Source: Muribaculaceae bacterium
GTDB taxonomy: Bacteria; Bacteroidota; Bacteroidia; Bacteroidales; Muribaculaceae
DNA length: 64,000 nt
Direction: 5' to 3'
Assembly: GCA_009775375.1 (NCBI GenBank)
Contig: VSPO01000002.1
Location: 1 to 64,000 of the forward strand
Of the stretch, positions 1 through 9,600 are shown piece after piece. The notes beneath the pieces are model-generated. The model worked only from the letters and a program-made list of their open reading frames with translations, made no database searches and was not told the DNA's origin. Position 1 is the stretch's first letter, and each line of letters begins with the position of its first letter. Position numbers and translations under genes: made by a program.

Positions 1-2
1 GG

Positions 3-34
3 GTTGTGGGAGTGGGGGATTTTGGTTATTTTTG
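3..34 (+). promoter_or_regulatory. Putative Bacteroidetes promoter of the GSCFA gene
   Basis: A -7 box TATTTTTG lies at 27-34 and a -33-like GTTG (one mismatch to TTTG) at 3-6, separated by exactly 20 bp. The expected transcription start near 38-42 precedes the ATG at 51 and supports that start over the in-frame codon at 6. Confidence 0.45.
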
Positions 35-50
35 CGGGAAAATGGTTTTT

Positions 51-1058
51 ATGAAATTCAGGACGGAAATTGCGGCGCGGAGGGGGGAGGTCACTCTCGA
101 TCCGCAGAGGCCGGTGGTGATGCTGGGGTCTTGCTTTGCGGATAATGTTGTCGGGAGGATGAGGGCTTCGCTTTGGGATGCTTGTAATCCTGTCGGGACG
201 CTTTATAATCCGCTTTCGATTGAAAGGGTCGTGAGGTTGCTGCTGTTCATCGAGTGGCCAGAGAGGGATTTTGATGAGACTTTGTTTCGGAACGGGAGGC
301 TTAACAGTTCGTGGCTTTTCGATTCAAAGTCTTCGTGTGAGTTTATGCAGGACAGTTTGAGCCGGTTTCAATGGATGAGGGAGACTTTGACCGGGAAGTT
401 GGCAAAGGCGCAGGCGCTTTTTGTAACGTTTGGCACCTCCTGGTGCTATTTCCTGGCCGACAGGCCGGATTTTGTGGTTGCCAATTGCCATAAGCAGCCC
501 TCTTCGATGTTCTTGCGCCGGAGAATCAGCATCGGGGAGATTGCCGATGCATGGGAGGGGCTTGGACGGGAATTGAGAGAGCATTACCCGGAACTTAGGA
601 TTGTCTTTACGGTCAGCCCCGTGCGTCATCTGAAGGATGGCTTCGAGGGGAACGCACGGTCGAAGGCCGTGCTTCAGCTTGCCGTTGAGGAGATATGCCG
701 GAGGCTTGATTTTTGCGACTATTTCCCTGCCTATGAGCTGATGAACGACGATTTGAGAGACTATCGGTTTTATGCATCCGACCTTGTGCATCCTTCGGAG
801 GAGGCCGTGGACTATATCTGGGAATTTTTCAAAGCCACCTATCTTGACGAGGCCGGGATTGAGATTCTGAAAAGAGGGGAGAAGATCATGAAGGGATGGC
901 TCCACAAACCCTTGCAGCAGAGGTCGGGGAGCGTGTCGGAGGCCACGATGGAGCAGGAGCGGAAGCGGCGAGAAAAACTGCTTGAGGAATCGCGTGAATT
1001 TGCAAAAAGCTATCCGGGAATGCTCATTATGGAGGAAATGGCAGGGATTGTATCATAA
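51..1058 (+). CDS. GSCFA-domain protein
   Basis: The 335-residue protein carries the family-defining GSCFA block near its N-terminus (VMLGSCFADNVVG) and a C-terminal DLVHPS segment that resembles the Asp-His pair of SGNH-type hydrolases, a fold to which GSCFA proteins have been related. No signal peptide or membrane segment is visible, so it is probably cytoplasmic. The biochemical role of the family is unknown to me. The frame is open upstream to position 6, but the ATG at 51 gives the usual MKFRTEI-type N-terminus and follows a promoter-like element. In some Bacteroidales such genes are close to the murF-alr fusion; here that fusion is about 28 kb away. The family assignment is firm and the function open. 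Confidence 0.85.
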   Translation: MKFRTEIAARRGEVTLDPQRPVVMLGSCFADNVVGRMRASLWDACNPVGTLYNPLSIERVVRLLLFIEWPERDFDETLFRNGRLNSSWLFDSKSSCEFMQDSLSRFQWMRETLTGKLAKAQALFVTFGTSWCYFLADRPDFVVANCHKQPSSMFLRRRISIGEIADAWEGLGRELREHYPELRIVFTVSPVRHLKDGFEGNARSKAVLQLAVEEICRRLDFCDYFPAYELMNDDLRDYRFYASDLVHPSEEAVDYIWEFFKATYLDEAGIEILKRGEKIMKGWLHKPLQQRSGSVSEATMEQERKRREKLLEESREFAKSYPGMLIMEEMAGIVS

Positions 1059-1103
1059 AACGGGGGACGATTTAAATTTTTTTTAGCAAATTTCATATCT
1101 TTT

Positions 1104-1135
1104 TTTGGAGCATAGGAAATATCCAATTAACTTTG
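1104..1135 (+). promoter_or_regulatory. Bacteroidetes-type promoter of the porin/Gate operon
   Basis: TTTG at 1104-1107, a 20-bp spacer and TAACTTTG at 1128-1135 match the primary-sigma consensus of Bacteroidetes (TTTG, about 20 bp, TAnnTTTG) at every defined base. Transcription should begin near 1140, inside the dyad described separately. Confidence 0.8.
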
Positions 1136-1166
1136 CAGCGGAAGTCGGGAGCATGACTTCCGCTGC
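1135..1166 (+). promoter_or_regulatory. 12-bp perfect inverted repeat at the transcription start
   Basis: GCAGCGGAAGTC at 1135-1146 is followed after 8 bp by its exact complement at 1155-1166. It begins at the last base of the -7 box. No T-run follows, so it is not a terminator. It could be an operator at +1 or a hairpin at the very 5' end of the porin mRNA. Confidence 0.6.
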
Positions 1167-1198
1167 AAAACTGCTAACCAAACAATCTATCAGAAGAC

Positions 1199-2260
1199 AT
1201 GAAATTTAGAAGAACATTGTTGTCTCTCCTTATTCCGATGGCCGGCGTTTCAACAGCGGCATCGTCGGAATTGCCCCCGATGGGACCTCAGGATGATTCA
1301 ACCCCCTTGAAGGACGAGATAATGCGTCTTGACTTAGAGGCGAGAATAGATTACGACTACACGGCGCATGGCTCCGACACCTATCGCCCCAACACCGGCT
1401 TTCAGGGAAAATATTTCATGCTGCGCGTCGACGGCATGATCACCGACGGGCTTACCTATTCATGGCGTCAACGCCTCAACAAGAATCCCGCAGACTTCAA
1501 CGGCACCGACTGGCTTTATCTACGGTATGCCACAGGACGCTGGGGATTTCAGGCCGGAAAGGAGGTCGTGGCGATAGGAGGATATGAGTATGATCGTTCG
1601 CCCGTGAATTTATACGGCTGCTCAGTCTTCTGGAACAACATCCCTTGCTTCAAGTTTGGCGTATCGGCCGGGTTTGACATCTCGAAAAACGACCGACTGA
1701 CTTTTCAGGTCTCGGAGAGCCCGTTTGTCACTTCGGGCAATCATGACCTTTACGGCTATAACCTGATGTGGAACGGCAGCCACGGAAGCTTCGAGACAAT
1801 CTATTCCGCCAACCTGCTGGAATATTCCACGGGACACTACATAAGCTATCTTTCACTCGGCAACAGACTGACCTTCGACAAGGTGAGATTTGAATTAGAC
1901 TTCATGAACCGCGCCACCTCCCGACAGACTTTCCTTTTCAAGGATTGCTCGGTCGTGACGGAACTTTCATACAAGCCAACACCGGCATGGAACATATATG
2001 GCAAATACAGCTATGACGTCAACCATACAGGTCATGACGCCGACCTCGTAGTCATGGACGGCACAGAGATGTCGATGGCCGGGGGAGGGCTTGAGTTTTT
2101 CCCTCTGCCGACCAAGAGGGGGCTTCTACGCCTGCACGCCGGCTGCTTCTACTATTGGGGAAAGAACGGGAATCCCGACAACTTCATGCAGAGCAAGACG
2201 CTTTACGTCACGACCGGACTGACCTTTGACATGAACCTTCTGAATATCCGCAGGAAATAA
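1199..2260 (+). CDS. Outer-membrane porin-like beta-barrel protein
   Basis: The 353-residue protein starts with a signal peptide (basic MKFRR, hydrophobic LLSLLIPMAGV, likely cleavage after STA or nearby). The mature part is rich in alternating aromatic/polar beta strands such as GKYFMLRVDGMITDGLTYSWRQRL, and the pattern fits the phosphate-selective porin O/P-like family of Bacteroidetes outer-membrane proteins. The last strand does not end in the classical C-terminal Phe (it ends LLNIRRK). It stands first in a two-gene operon, 14 bp before a Gate-domain inner-membrane protein, so the pair may form a route for one small solute across both membranes; that pairing is inference from position only. 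Substrate unknown. Confidence 0.7.
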   Translation: MKFRRTLLSLLIPMAGVSTAASSELPPMGPQDDSTPLKDEIMRLDLEARIDYDYTAHGSDTYRPNTGFQGKYFMLRVDGMITDGLTYSWRQRLNKNPADFNGTDWLYLRYATGRWGFQAGKEVVAIGGYEYDRSPVNLYGCSVFWNNIPCFKFGVSAGFDISKNDRLTFQVSESPFVTSGNHDLYGYNLMWNGSHGSFETIYSANLLEYSTGHYISYLSLGNRLTFDKVRFELDFMNRATSRQTFLFKDCSVVTELSYKPTPAWNIYGKYSYDVNHTGHDADLVVMDGTEMSMAGGGLEFFPLPTKRGLLRLHAGCFYYWGKNGNPDNFMQSKTLYVTTGLTFDMNLLNIRRK

Positions 2261-2274
2261 AAAATACCTTAACC

Positions 2275-3486
2275 ATGGAACTTAACGAAGATAAAACTAT
2301 TATGGCCGAGACAGGAGCCGCCGCCGAGGCCGACGACACCCTAAAGGGGAAGAGCAAGCTTAAGAAATTTGAGGGGATTATCTGCCTTGCCGTAGTGCTT
2401 GGCATCTTCTACTATTTGGGACAAATCATGGGGATGGCCAATATGCTCAACACCCTGATGCATACGGCGCATGATCTGCTGCTCAACACCGTGTTCTATC
2501 TGATGGCGATATGCGTGCTGACGGGAGCGATCGGGAGGATTTTTGTGGAGTTCGGGGTCGTGTCGCTTGCGGAGCGGGCGTTGCGTCCTCTGATGAAGCC
2601 GCTGTTCAATCTTCCGGGCGTTGCATCTCTCGGAGCCGTCATGACTTTCCTCAGCGACAATCCCGCAATCATCTCCCTTGCCTCCGACAAAAGATTCAGC
2701 TCTTATTTCAAGAAATTTCAGTTCATATCGCTGACCAACTTTGGCACGGCTTTCGGCATGGGACTTCTCGTCATGGTATTCATGGTGGGACAGGGTTATT
2801 TCTGGCAGCCTCTGATCGGACTTTTCGGAGCATTCTGCGGCTGTATCGTCTCTACACGCATGATGCAGTATTTCGTGCTGAAGAATTTCCCTCATTATGC
2901 GATGGAGGAGGCAGGACTTGCCAAGAAGGGGGCGGCCAAGGAGGAGGAAGAGGAGAAGGGGGCGAGCGGCTTTACCCGCGTGCTCAACTCCTTGCTCGAC
3001 GGCGGGCGCACGGGCGTGGACGTCGGAATCGCCATCATCCCCGGGGTGCTGATAATCTCGTCGTTGGTGATGTTGCTGACGTTCGGGCCATCGGCCGACG
3101 GATCTTATACGGGCGCAGCCTATGAGGGCGTTGCCTTTTTGCCGTGGATAGCCGGTAAGATCAATTTCATATTCGATTTCCTGTTTGGTTTTGGCGACCC
3201 ACATTTGGTGGCTTTTCCGATAACGGCTCTCGGAGCAGTGGGTGCAGCCTTGGGACTCGTGCCTAACTTCATATCACAAGGATGGGTAGACGGCAATGCG
3301 ATAGCCGTATTCACGGCTATCGGGATGTGCTGGAGCGGCTATTTGAGCACTCACACTGCGATGTTGGACTCGCTTGGCTATAGAGAGCTGACATCGAAGG
3401 CAATTCTTTCGCATACTGTAGGAGGGATTTGTGCGGCAATTGTGGCGCATCTTATTTTTGTCTTTGTTTCATTTTTGATAGCTTAG
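2275..3486 (+). CDS. Gate-domain (nucleoside-recognition) membrane protein
   Basis: A 403-residue polytopic membrane protein. A charged N-terminal tail of about 40 residues is followed by roughly eight to ten hydrophobic segments. The segment with LSDNPAIISLA and the paired half-domain layout resemble proteins annotated with the nucleoside recognition (Gate) domain, a family that includes parts of nucleoside and ion transporters and spore-maturation proteins. A hydrophilic loop with many Lys and Glu residues lies near residues 210-230. The start could also be the ATG at 2302 (MAETG), which would shorten the tail by nine residues. It is cotranscribed with the porin upstream and followed by a strong terminator. 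The substrate cannot be read from the sequence. Confidence 0.65.
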   Translation: MELNEDKTIMAETGAAAEADDTLKGKSKLKKFEGIICLAVVLGIFYYLGQIMGMANMLNTLMHTAHDLLLNTVFYLMAICVLTGAIGRIFVEFGVVSLAERALRPLMKPLFNLPGVASLGAVMTFLSDNPAIISLASDKRFSSYFKKFQFISLTNFGTAFGMGLLVMVFMVGQGYFWQPLIGLFGAFCGCIVSTRMMQYFVLKNFPHYAMEEAGLAKKGAAKEEEEEKGASGFTRVLNSLLDGGRTGVDVGIAIIPGVLIISSLVMLLTFGPSADGSYTGAAYEGVAFLPWIAGKINFIFDFLFGFGDPHLVAFPITALGAVGAALGLVPNFISQGWVDGNAIAVFTAIGMCWSGYLSTHTAMLDSLGYRELTSKAILSHTVGGICAAIVAHLIFVFVSFLIA

Positions 3487-3573
3487 ATGGCTTGGATAGC
3501 TATTATAGCTTTTATGGCTATTATGGCTTGATGAAAATTATGGAGGATTAGGGGATTAGGACATAAATGAAAG

Positions 3574-3603
3574 GAGCCGCAGTGGGAACTGCGGCTCTTT
3601 TTT
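3574..3603 (+). terminator. Rho-independent terminator after the Gate-domain gene
   Basis: A perfect 10-bp stem (GAGCCGCAGT at 3574-3583 with ACTGCGGCTC at 3588-3597), a GGGA loop and six Ts at 3598-3603 form a classical intrinsic terminator. Confidence 0.92.
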
Positions 3604-3654
3604 GGTTCGCCCGGATGCGAGCGGATGAAGCTTAGGGCTTCATGGATTCAGTTT

Positions 3655-6600
3655 TCATTTCTTGAAGAGGCGGTGGGTCTCGGTCTTGTCTGCGGAGGAT
3701 ACTCTCAGGAGGTAGAGACCGGAGGCGTTGCCACCGAGGTTGACAGAGATCTCTTCGCCGGAGGCTGCGTTGACTTCGTCAGCGTAGATTGATTTTCCGG
3801 AGGCGTCGTAGATCTCGACAGAGAGGAGGCCTGTCCGTAGGGAAGTCATCGACAGGGTTTCGCTGAATGCGACCGTGTTGACCTTCACCAAAGAGGAACC
3901 TTCAGCCTCGATACCGTCGATGCCTGAAAGGTCGCTCACCTTGACTGTGAGAGTCATCGGAGTTGAGAGACCCTTGTCGTCGGTGGCGGTTACGACAGCC
4001 TTGGCGGTGCCTAATGCCTTGCCACGGAATATTACGCCGGTCTCGGTCGTATAAGCCTCAACGAAATCATTGGCCTCGATTGAGAATGAGAAGGTCATCT
4101 CGTCGTTGTCGGGGTCGGAGAAGAGGTCGGCAAATTCAGTCACCTCAGAAAGCTCACCGAGCTTAACGTCGATAGTCTTGTCTTCGACAGCGACAGGGGC
4201 ACGGTTGACTTTCTCCACTTCGTAGCCGACGGCGGCATTCGCAGAGTGGTTCTTGTCGTCGGAAGCGGAGATGGAGAAGCTATAGTTGCCGGCGGATCCG
4301 AAGCCCGGGGCAATAGCCACGTTGACGGATACAGGCAGCTTAGCCTTCGACACCTTGAAGGAACCATCCTCAGCCTTGGAGACAATGGCATCCTCTTCCA
4401 CGGCTACAACGTCATTAATGGAGGCGAGACCGGAAGCATCGCTAAGCGAGATGGTCATGTCGTCGGCATCAGGATCAGACACCTTCACGGCAACAACCGT
4501 GGTCTCACCCTCCTTGGCATATACCTTGGCGGAGGGCACCTCGATTTCAGGAGCCGCGTTGAGGTCGAGATAGATCGGGAAATTGATCTTCGGCATCATC
4601 GGGTCGTTGGTCTTTATGACAACGACAGCCTTGTTGCCCTTCTCGACGCGAGCTGCGGCAGCGTTGACCTGCACCTTTACATCGAGGTTGCCCTCGGCTT
4701 CTACCACACCCTCTGTCGGCTCATTGAGGAGCTTGATCCAGGGTTCGCCGGGTTTGGTTTCAAGGCAAGTGTTCATATAGCCCAAGGAGCCATATTGCGA
4801 TTCAAACAGCTCGGCGACGTCATACCAACCGGATTCCTCGGTCCAGGCCATGTAGCGTCCGTTGGAAACGGGTTCCTCCTTCATGCAAAGGAAGGCGGGA
4901 AGCTGAATACCCTCGGGATACGTCACCACCATGCAGAACTCCTCACCGGGATTTATATAAACCGGGCGATCGAGAGCCGCCACATAGAAACGACCCTGTT
5001 CGGGGTGCTCAGGATTTGTAGAGGCGATAAACGATCCTCTGCCGATCACTGCGGCGTCTTGACTGTCGGGGCTGTTGCCGGAGATGAGTTCCACCTTGAC
5101 GGAGACGTTCTCCAGACCTTCCGTCTGCACGGGCAGATAGACGTGGGAGATGTTGATGCCTGCCTTGGGAGCCACGAAAGCCGTGGAGGTCTTGAAGATG
5201 TCGTAGAGCGTGTTGGATCCATAGTTGTAGGAAGCCTTTGCTCCGGGCATCGCGTCGTGGAAAAGAGCCTGGGTATACTTGAAGTCGGAGGGGAGGTCGA
5301 ACGGATTCACGCCTTCCTCATCCGCATAAGCAGAGATGCGCTTTCCGAGATCAGCCTTCTCAATCGAGAAAGGAGCGAGGTTGAAGCTTTCAGCGCGATT
5401 CTTCTTCACGTCGGTAGGCGCGATTCCTCCGCCACCCTGTTCGTCGTCGACCTCACCGACACCTGTCGGGTCGAGAGATAGCGTATAGGTCAGCTTATAC
5501 TCACCCACGTTGCCGATCTTCAGCGTCTCAACGGAGATATGGTCGTCGGCAGCGTTGGCCACGCGGATCTCCTCCTTGTCGAGAGTCATCGACGGAGCCG
5601 GAGTCACGGTGAACTTCACGTTGACGGTCTTTGTCACGGGTTCTGATTCCTCGTCGAGCTGATAAGCCACCATGACGGGAATCTCGTAGACAGAAGGAGT
5701 CATCCAATATTCAGTCTGGGCTATCGCCATAGCAAATTCCACGGGAGCCTTTCCAACCTGCACGGGCTGGAAGAAGCCGGGTTCTACGGGCTGCCAGATC
5801 AGAGCACCGGTAGGCTCGCCGGTCCACATGTCGAGTTCAGGCAGCTTGGCCATGAGCATGAAAGCGGGAGTGGTCCAATCGGGGAAGTCGGGATCGGCCA
5901 CGGTCGGAGCCTCATAAGAGACGGCAGCGAGCGTGTATGCCGCAGAACCTTCGTTTCCTACATTGAAATAAGCCGCGTATGGAAGACCCATCTGCACGAG
6001 AGGATCGGAGAAGTCGGAGTTCTGATAACCCATGACGTTCTCTATTTCCACCTTCTCGGGAATGACGGGTTTCGCCTCGCCCGTCAGCGTCACGTTGACA
6101 GGAATAGAGATTTTCTCTTTCGAAGGCACGTTGGTGGCCAGCGCGATTGCCGACTCATAAACGCCCGCGAGGCGGTCGGTGTTGACGTTGACGCCGATCT
6201 CATGTTTCTCGCCGGGAGCCACAGTATTGGTCACGACCGGGCTGAAGCTTACGGCATTTCCGAATGCGATGAAACGCTCGGGGAGACGGATTGCGTTGAC
6301 ACCCTCAGAGTCGGAAACACCGGCGAGACCGAATGGACTTATGATGGCTGCGTTCTCGTCGAGCGCCTTGTATTGGAACTTGAATGAACCATCCTTTTCA
6401 AGAATCACCTGGAAGCAAACGCCGATGTTCATCGAGTTGCCATATTCCATGAAGGAAACCACGGCGCGGTCGTCGGATAGATAATGATAGGTTCCGGCGG
6501 TCTTGGTGGTATTCATGGAGTGGAGACCCCAGTAGGGAGCGATGATATTGTTGAAGACCGTGCCTTCGGGGAAGTCGGCCGGAGGCTCGGGCCAGATCTT

Positions 6601-9600
6601 GTCGTCGCGACGCTGAGTGAATGATATGAAGCCGGTGTTGTAGATATACATCTTATCGTACTTCTTACCATAGAACGGGAATTCGAACGGCAACTGCACC
6701 TCGACGTAATCGTGGGAGTTGTAGTAGCGGAACGGATTCTGCTCGCCGAGACCGTTGCTGACGATGTCGACCCAATCATAGGAGGCCTCTTTGTCGACTG
6801 AAGCACCGTAGACATAAGAAATCTCCGACTTCTCTGACTCGGGCACCGCAATCTTCACATCCTCAACGGGAGAGAAGGAATAGACGAGAGGCTCGTTTCC
6901 GGAGTTGGCAATCTCCAAAGTCTTTGAGAGCGGGGAGCCGCTTTCGACTGTGGCCTTAATCTCCTCGAAGGAGAGGTCGGCAGCGGGACAACCGATCACC
7001 TTGCCCTTGACATTGACAGAGATTTCCTTCACGTCGGTGGCAACAGACAGCTTGCCGCTGATTTCGCCCTCTTTTTCAGTGGAAACCTTCACGAGGACAT
7101 CAACAGAATTTCCGGCCTTCACCACGCATGGGAACGCATCGGCATTGGCAATCGACAAATCGGAAGAATCCAGCTTGGGAAGCTCCACTTTGAGGGAGTT
7201 GTGGCCTGTGTTGCGTACAGTCACGGGGATAACGAGCGAAGACGTGCGGAATACCTCGCCGAAGTCAACGTCGGTGTTGTCGATGAGGGCATCGGCGTCA
7301 AGACCCTTCGGATCAATGACGGCGTTAAACCTGACAGCGGCGACAGCAGGAGCCGGGTCGTTGGTCACGATGGCGAGATTGTTGAAGGTCTCTCCGGCGT
7401 TCATATCCTTTGAAACGCTGACGCTTGCCTTCACCTCTACCTTCTCACCCGGAGCGATGATGCCATAGGCGGGGGATAGCGAGCGGACAAACTGAGTCTG
7501 GGGAGCTTCGAACCTTACGGCCGTGCCGGTTCCGAACAGCTTGAAGCGGCTGTTGTCGGCTGTCGGCTCATCGACTTCGAAATAGTCGGCCATGTTGGCA
7601 GACGTCACGGTCAGCTGGTCTTTGAGCTCGGGGTCGTTGATGCCGCAGAACAGAGAGCTTCCGGACTGGAAGAAATTCAGGGCCACATAGTCGTCGTAGT
7701 GCATCTCGATGTCGCCCGAGGGGGAGAGCTGCACGTGGAAGGAGACGGGGGCATAGTCGGTGTTGTAGACGGGCGCGAGCACGTTCTTGAAATTGACAAC
7801 GAAATTGCCGTCTTTCCATCCATACTCAATCCTGGACTCAGGACCCATCTGGAGCTGGCTACCGTAGGCGGAGATAAGACCCGTCCCGGCGATGCTCGAT
7901 ACATTCTCATATAGCGGCGGACGGAACCTCTCCTCCGTATTCAGATTGAAAAGGAGGCCACCATAGGAGGTGATGTAGACGTTGTCGTAGTTTTTGCCGT
8001 AGTAGGGGAATGAGAATCCGAGGGAGACGGGCTTAGTCAGATATGTGTTGTCGTTGAAGACTCCCGTCACGTCGACCGCATTAACCAGCTCGGGAGCCGC
8101 TGAATATTCAAACGGGGCAAACCCTTCGAGGTTGGAGAAGACGGAATAGCCGAACTTATGGAGCTTGGCCGCACCCTCAATCGTCGCATCTGAGAATTTC
8201 GGGAACACAAATTCCAAAGGATACTTGCCCTCATTGCTTACATTGAAGGAGAACTCCTTTGCCTGCTCGCCAAGCGTCAGCGTTCCGGCATCCACTACTT
8301 TAGGATCGACGGCGACTTTGGCAGGCTCCGTGGCCACGCCACGGACAAGAACCTTTACTTCATTACCCTGATAGTCTTTGAAGGTCACGGTGGCGCTATG
8401 GGATCCGGCATCCTTGGGAGTATAGGTAAGCTCGAATTTGGTCGTTGTGCGGGCGGGGAATCCACTCTGCACATAGTCGGGACCCTTGAAATTGTCGGAG
8501 CTTACGGAGATGTTCTGCTCAAACAGCCCGGCACCAAACTCAGACCCACGGAACGAGCCATAGCCCTTGTTGTAGACCTCCACTACCAGAGTCTTTGAAT
8601 CGCCAACGAGAAGGCTGCCGAAATCGACTACTTTGGGCACTGTCACCGAAGGAGTGTTGCCACTGACAGCGAACTCGACGGGAACGCTTGCCGTGCCGGC
8701 TCCGGATTCGTTGGTGGAGAGGGAGAGGTCGAACTTATAATTTCCATTGACGAAATTCTTGCCGTTGGCCTTAACCGTGACGGTCTGCGATTCTCCCTGC
8801 TTCACCGTGCCGGACTCGGGGTCGAGCTCAAGAGCGCGGCTCCAATCGGGATTGAGCGAACGAGCCTTGACAGCCCATACGAACGACTGTGCCTGGGGTT
8901 CGTAGCCGCTGCCTTTGAGAGCGGCTGCAAGGAGCGTCCAGGTCTTGCCCAGGTCGTTGCTCATGAAGCTGTTCTGAGAAGCTCCGGATACGGACGTGCG
9001 ACCCATGCTGAGGGGATAGCCTTCCTGGCCGGCATCGAAATGCACCACAATCCAGAATGACTCGCCCGGAGCGAAGAAGAGCTGACGCTTTAGGGCGATG
9101 TTGTAGTTGTAGGTGAAGAAAGCATAATCGACATCCGTGATCAGCGAAGCGTTGGAGATGGAGACATCACCTTTATAGATGCTGATTTTGGGATTTGCAC
9201 CGAATATTCCCTCCGTCGGGGCTTCGAGCAAGACGTGGGTCAGATTGAAGCCATCGGGATATTTCTGGGGATCGACCTTGAACCACTGAGCCATAGAGTT
9301 GGGGAGAGACTTGTCTGACTCTCCGATCATTGCCCAAAGTAGCTCGTGGGCGAAAATCTCACCGGGATAATCGTCGGCGTTGAATTCCGGAGCGGCCGCC
9401 ACCTTAGCCCTGTTGGCAGCGAAATCGGAGATCTTTCCGCCGAAAGGTCTCACCGGACCAGGCTGCGGACGACGCGACATCAGAGTGGCACCGACCGTAT
9501 TCTTCTCGGCCTTCCATTTAAGGATGCCCTCAGCCTCGTTGCCAATCGTCAGGGTTGCGGAGGCATTCGGTTCGGAGGCCGTGGCCGTCATCTGTAGCAG

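Noticed and set aside
4246..5481. 411-residue open frame on the plus strand, antisense to the subtilase
   Set aside because: It follows the codon pattern of the real gene in reverse, has no domain or signal, and lies inside an intact 2604-residue protein with a full catalytic triad.
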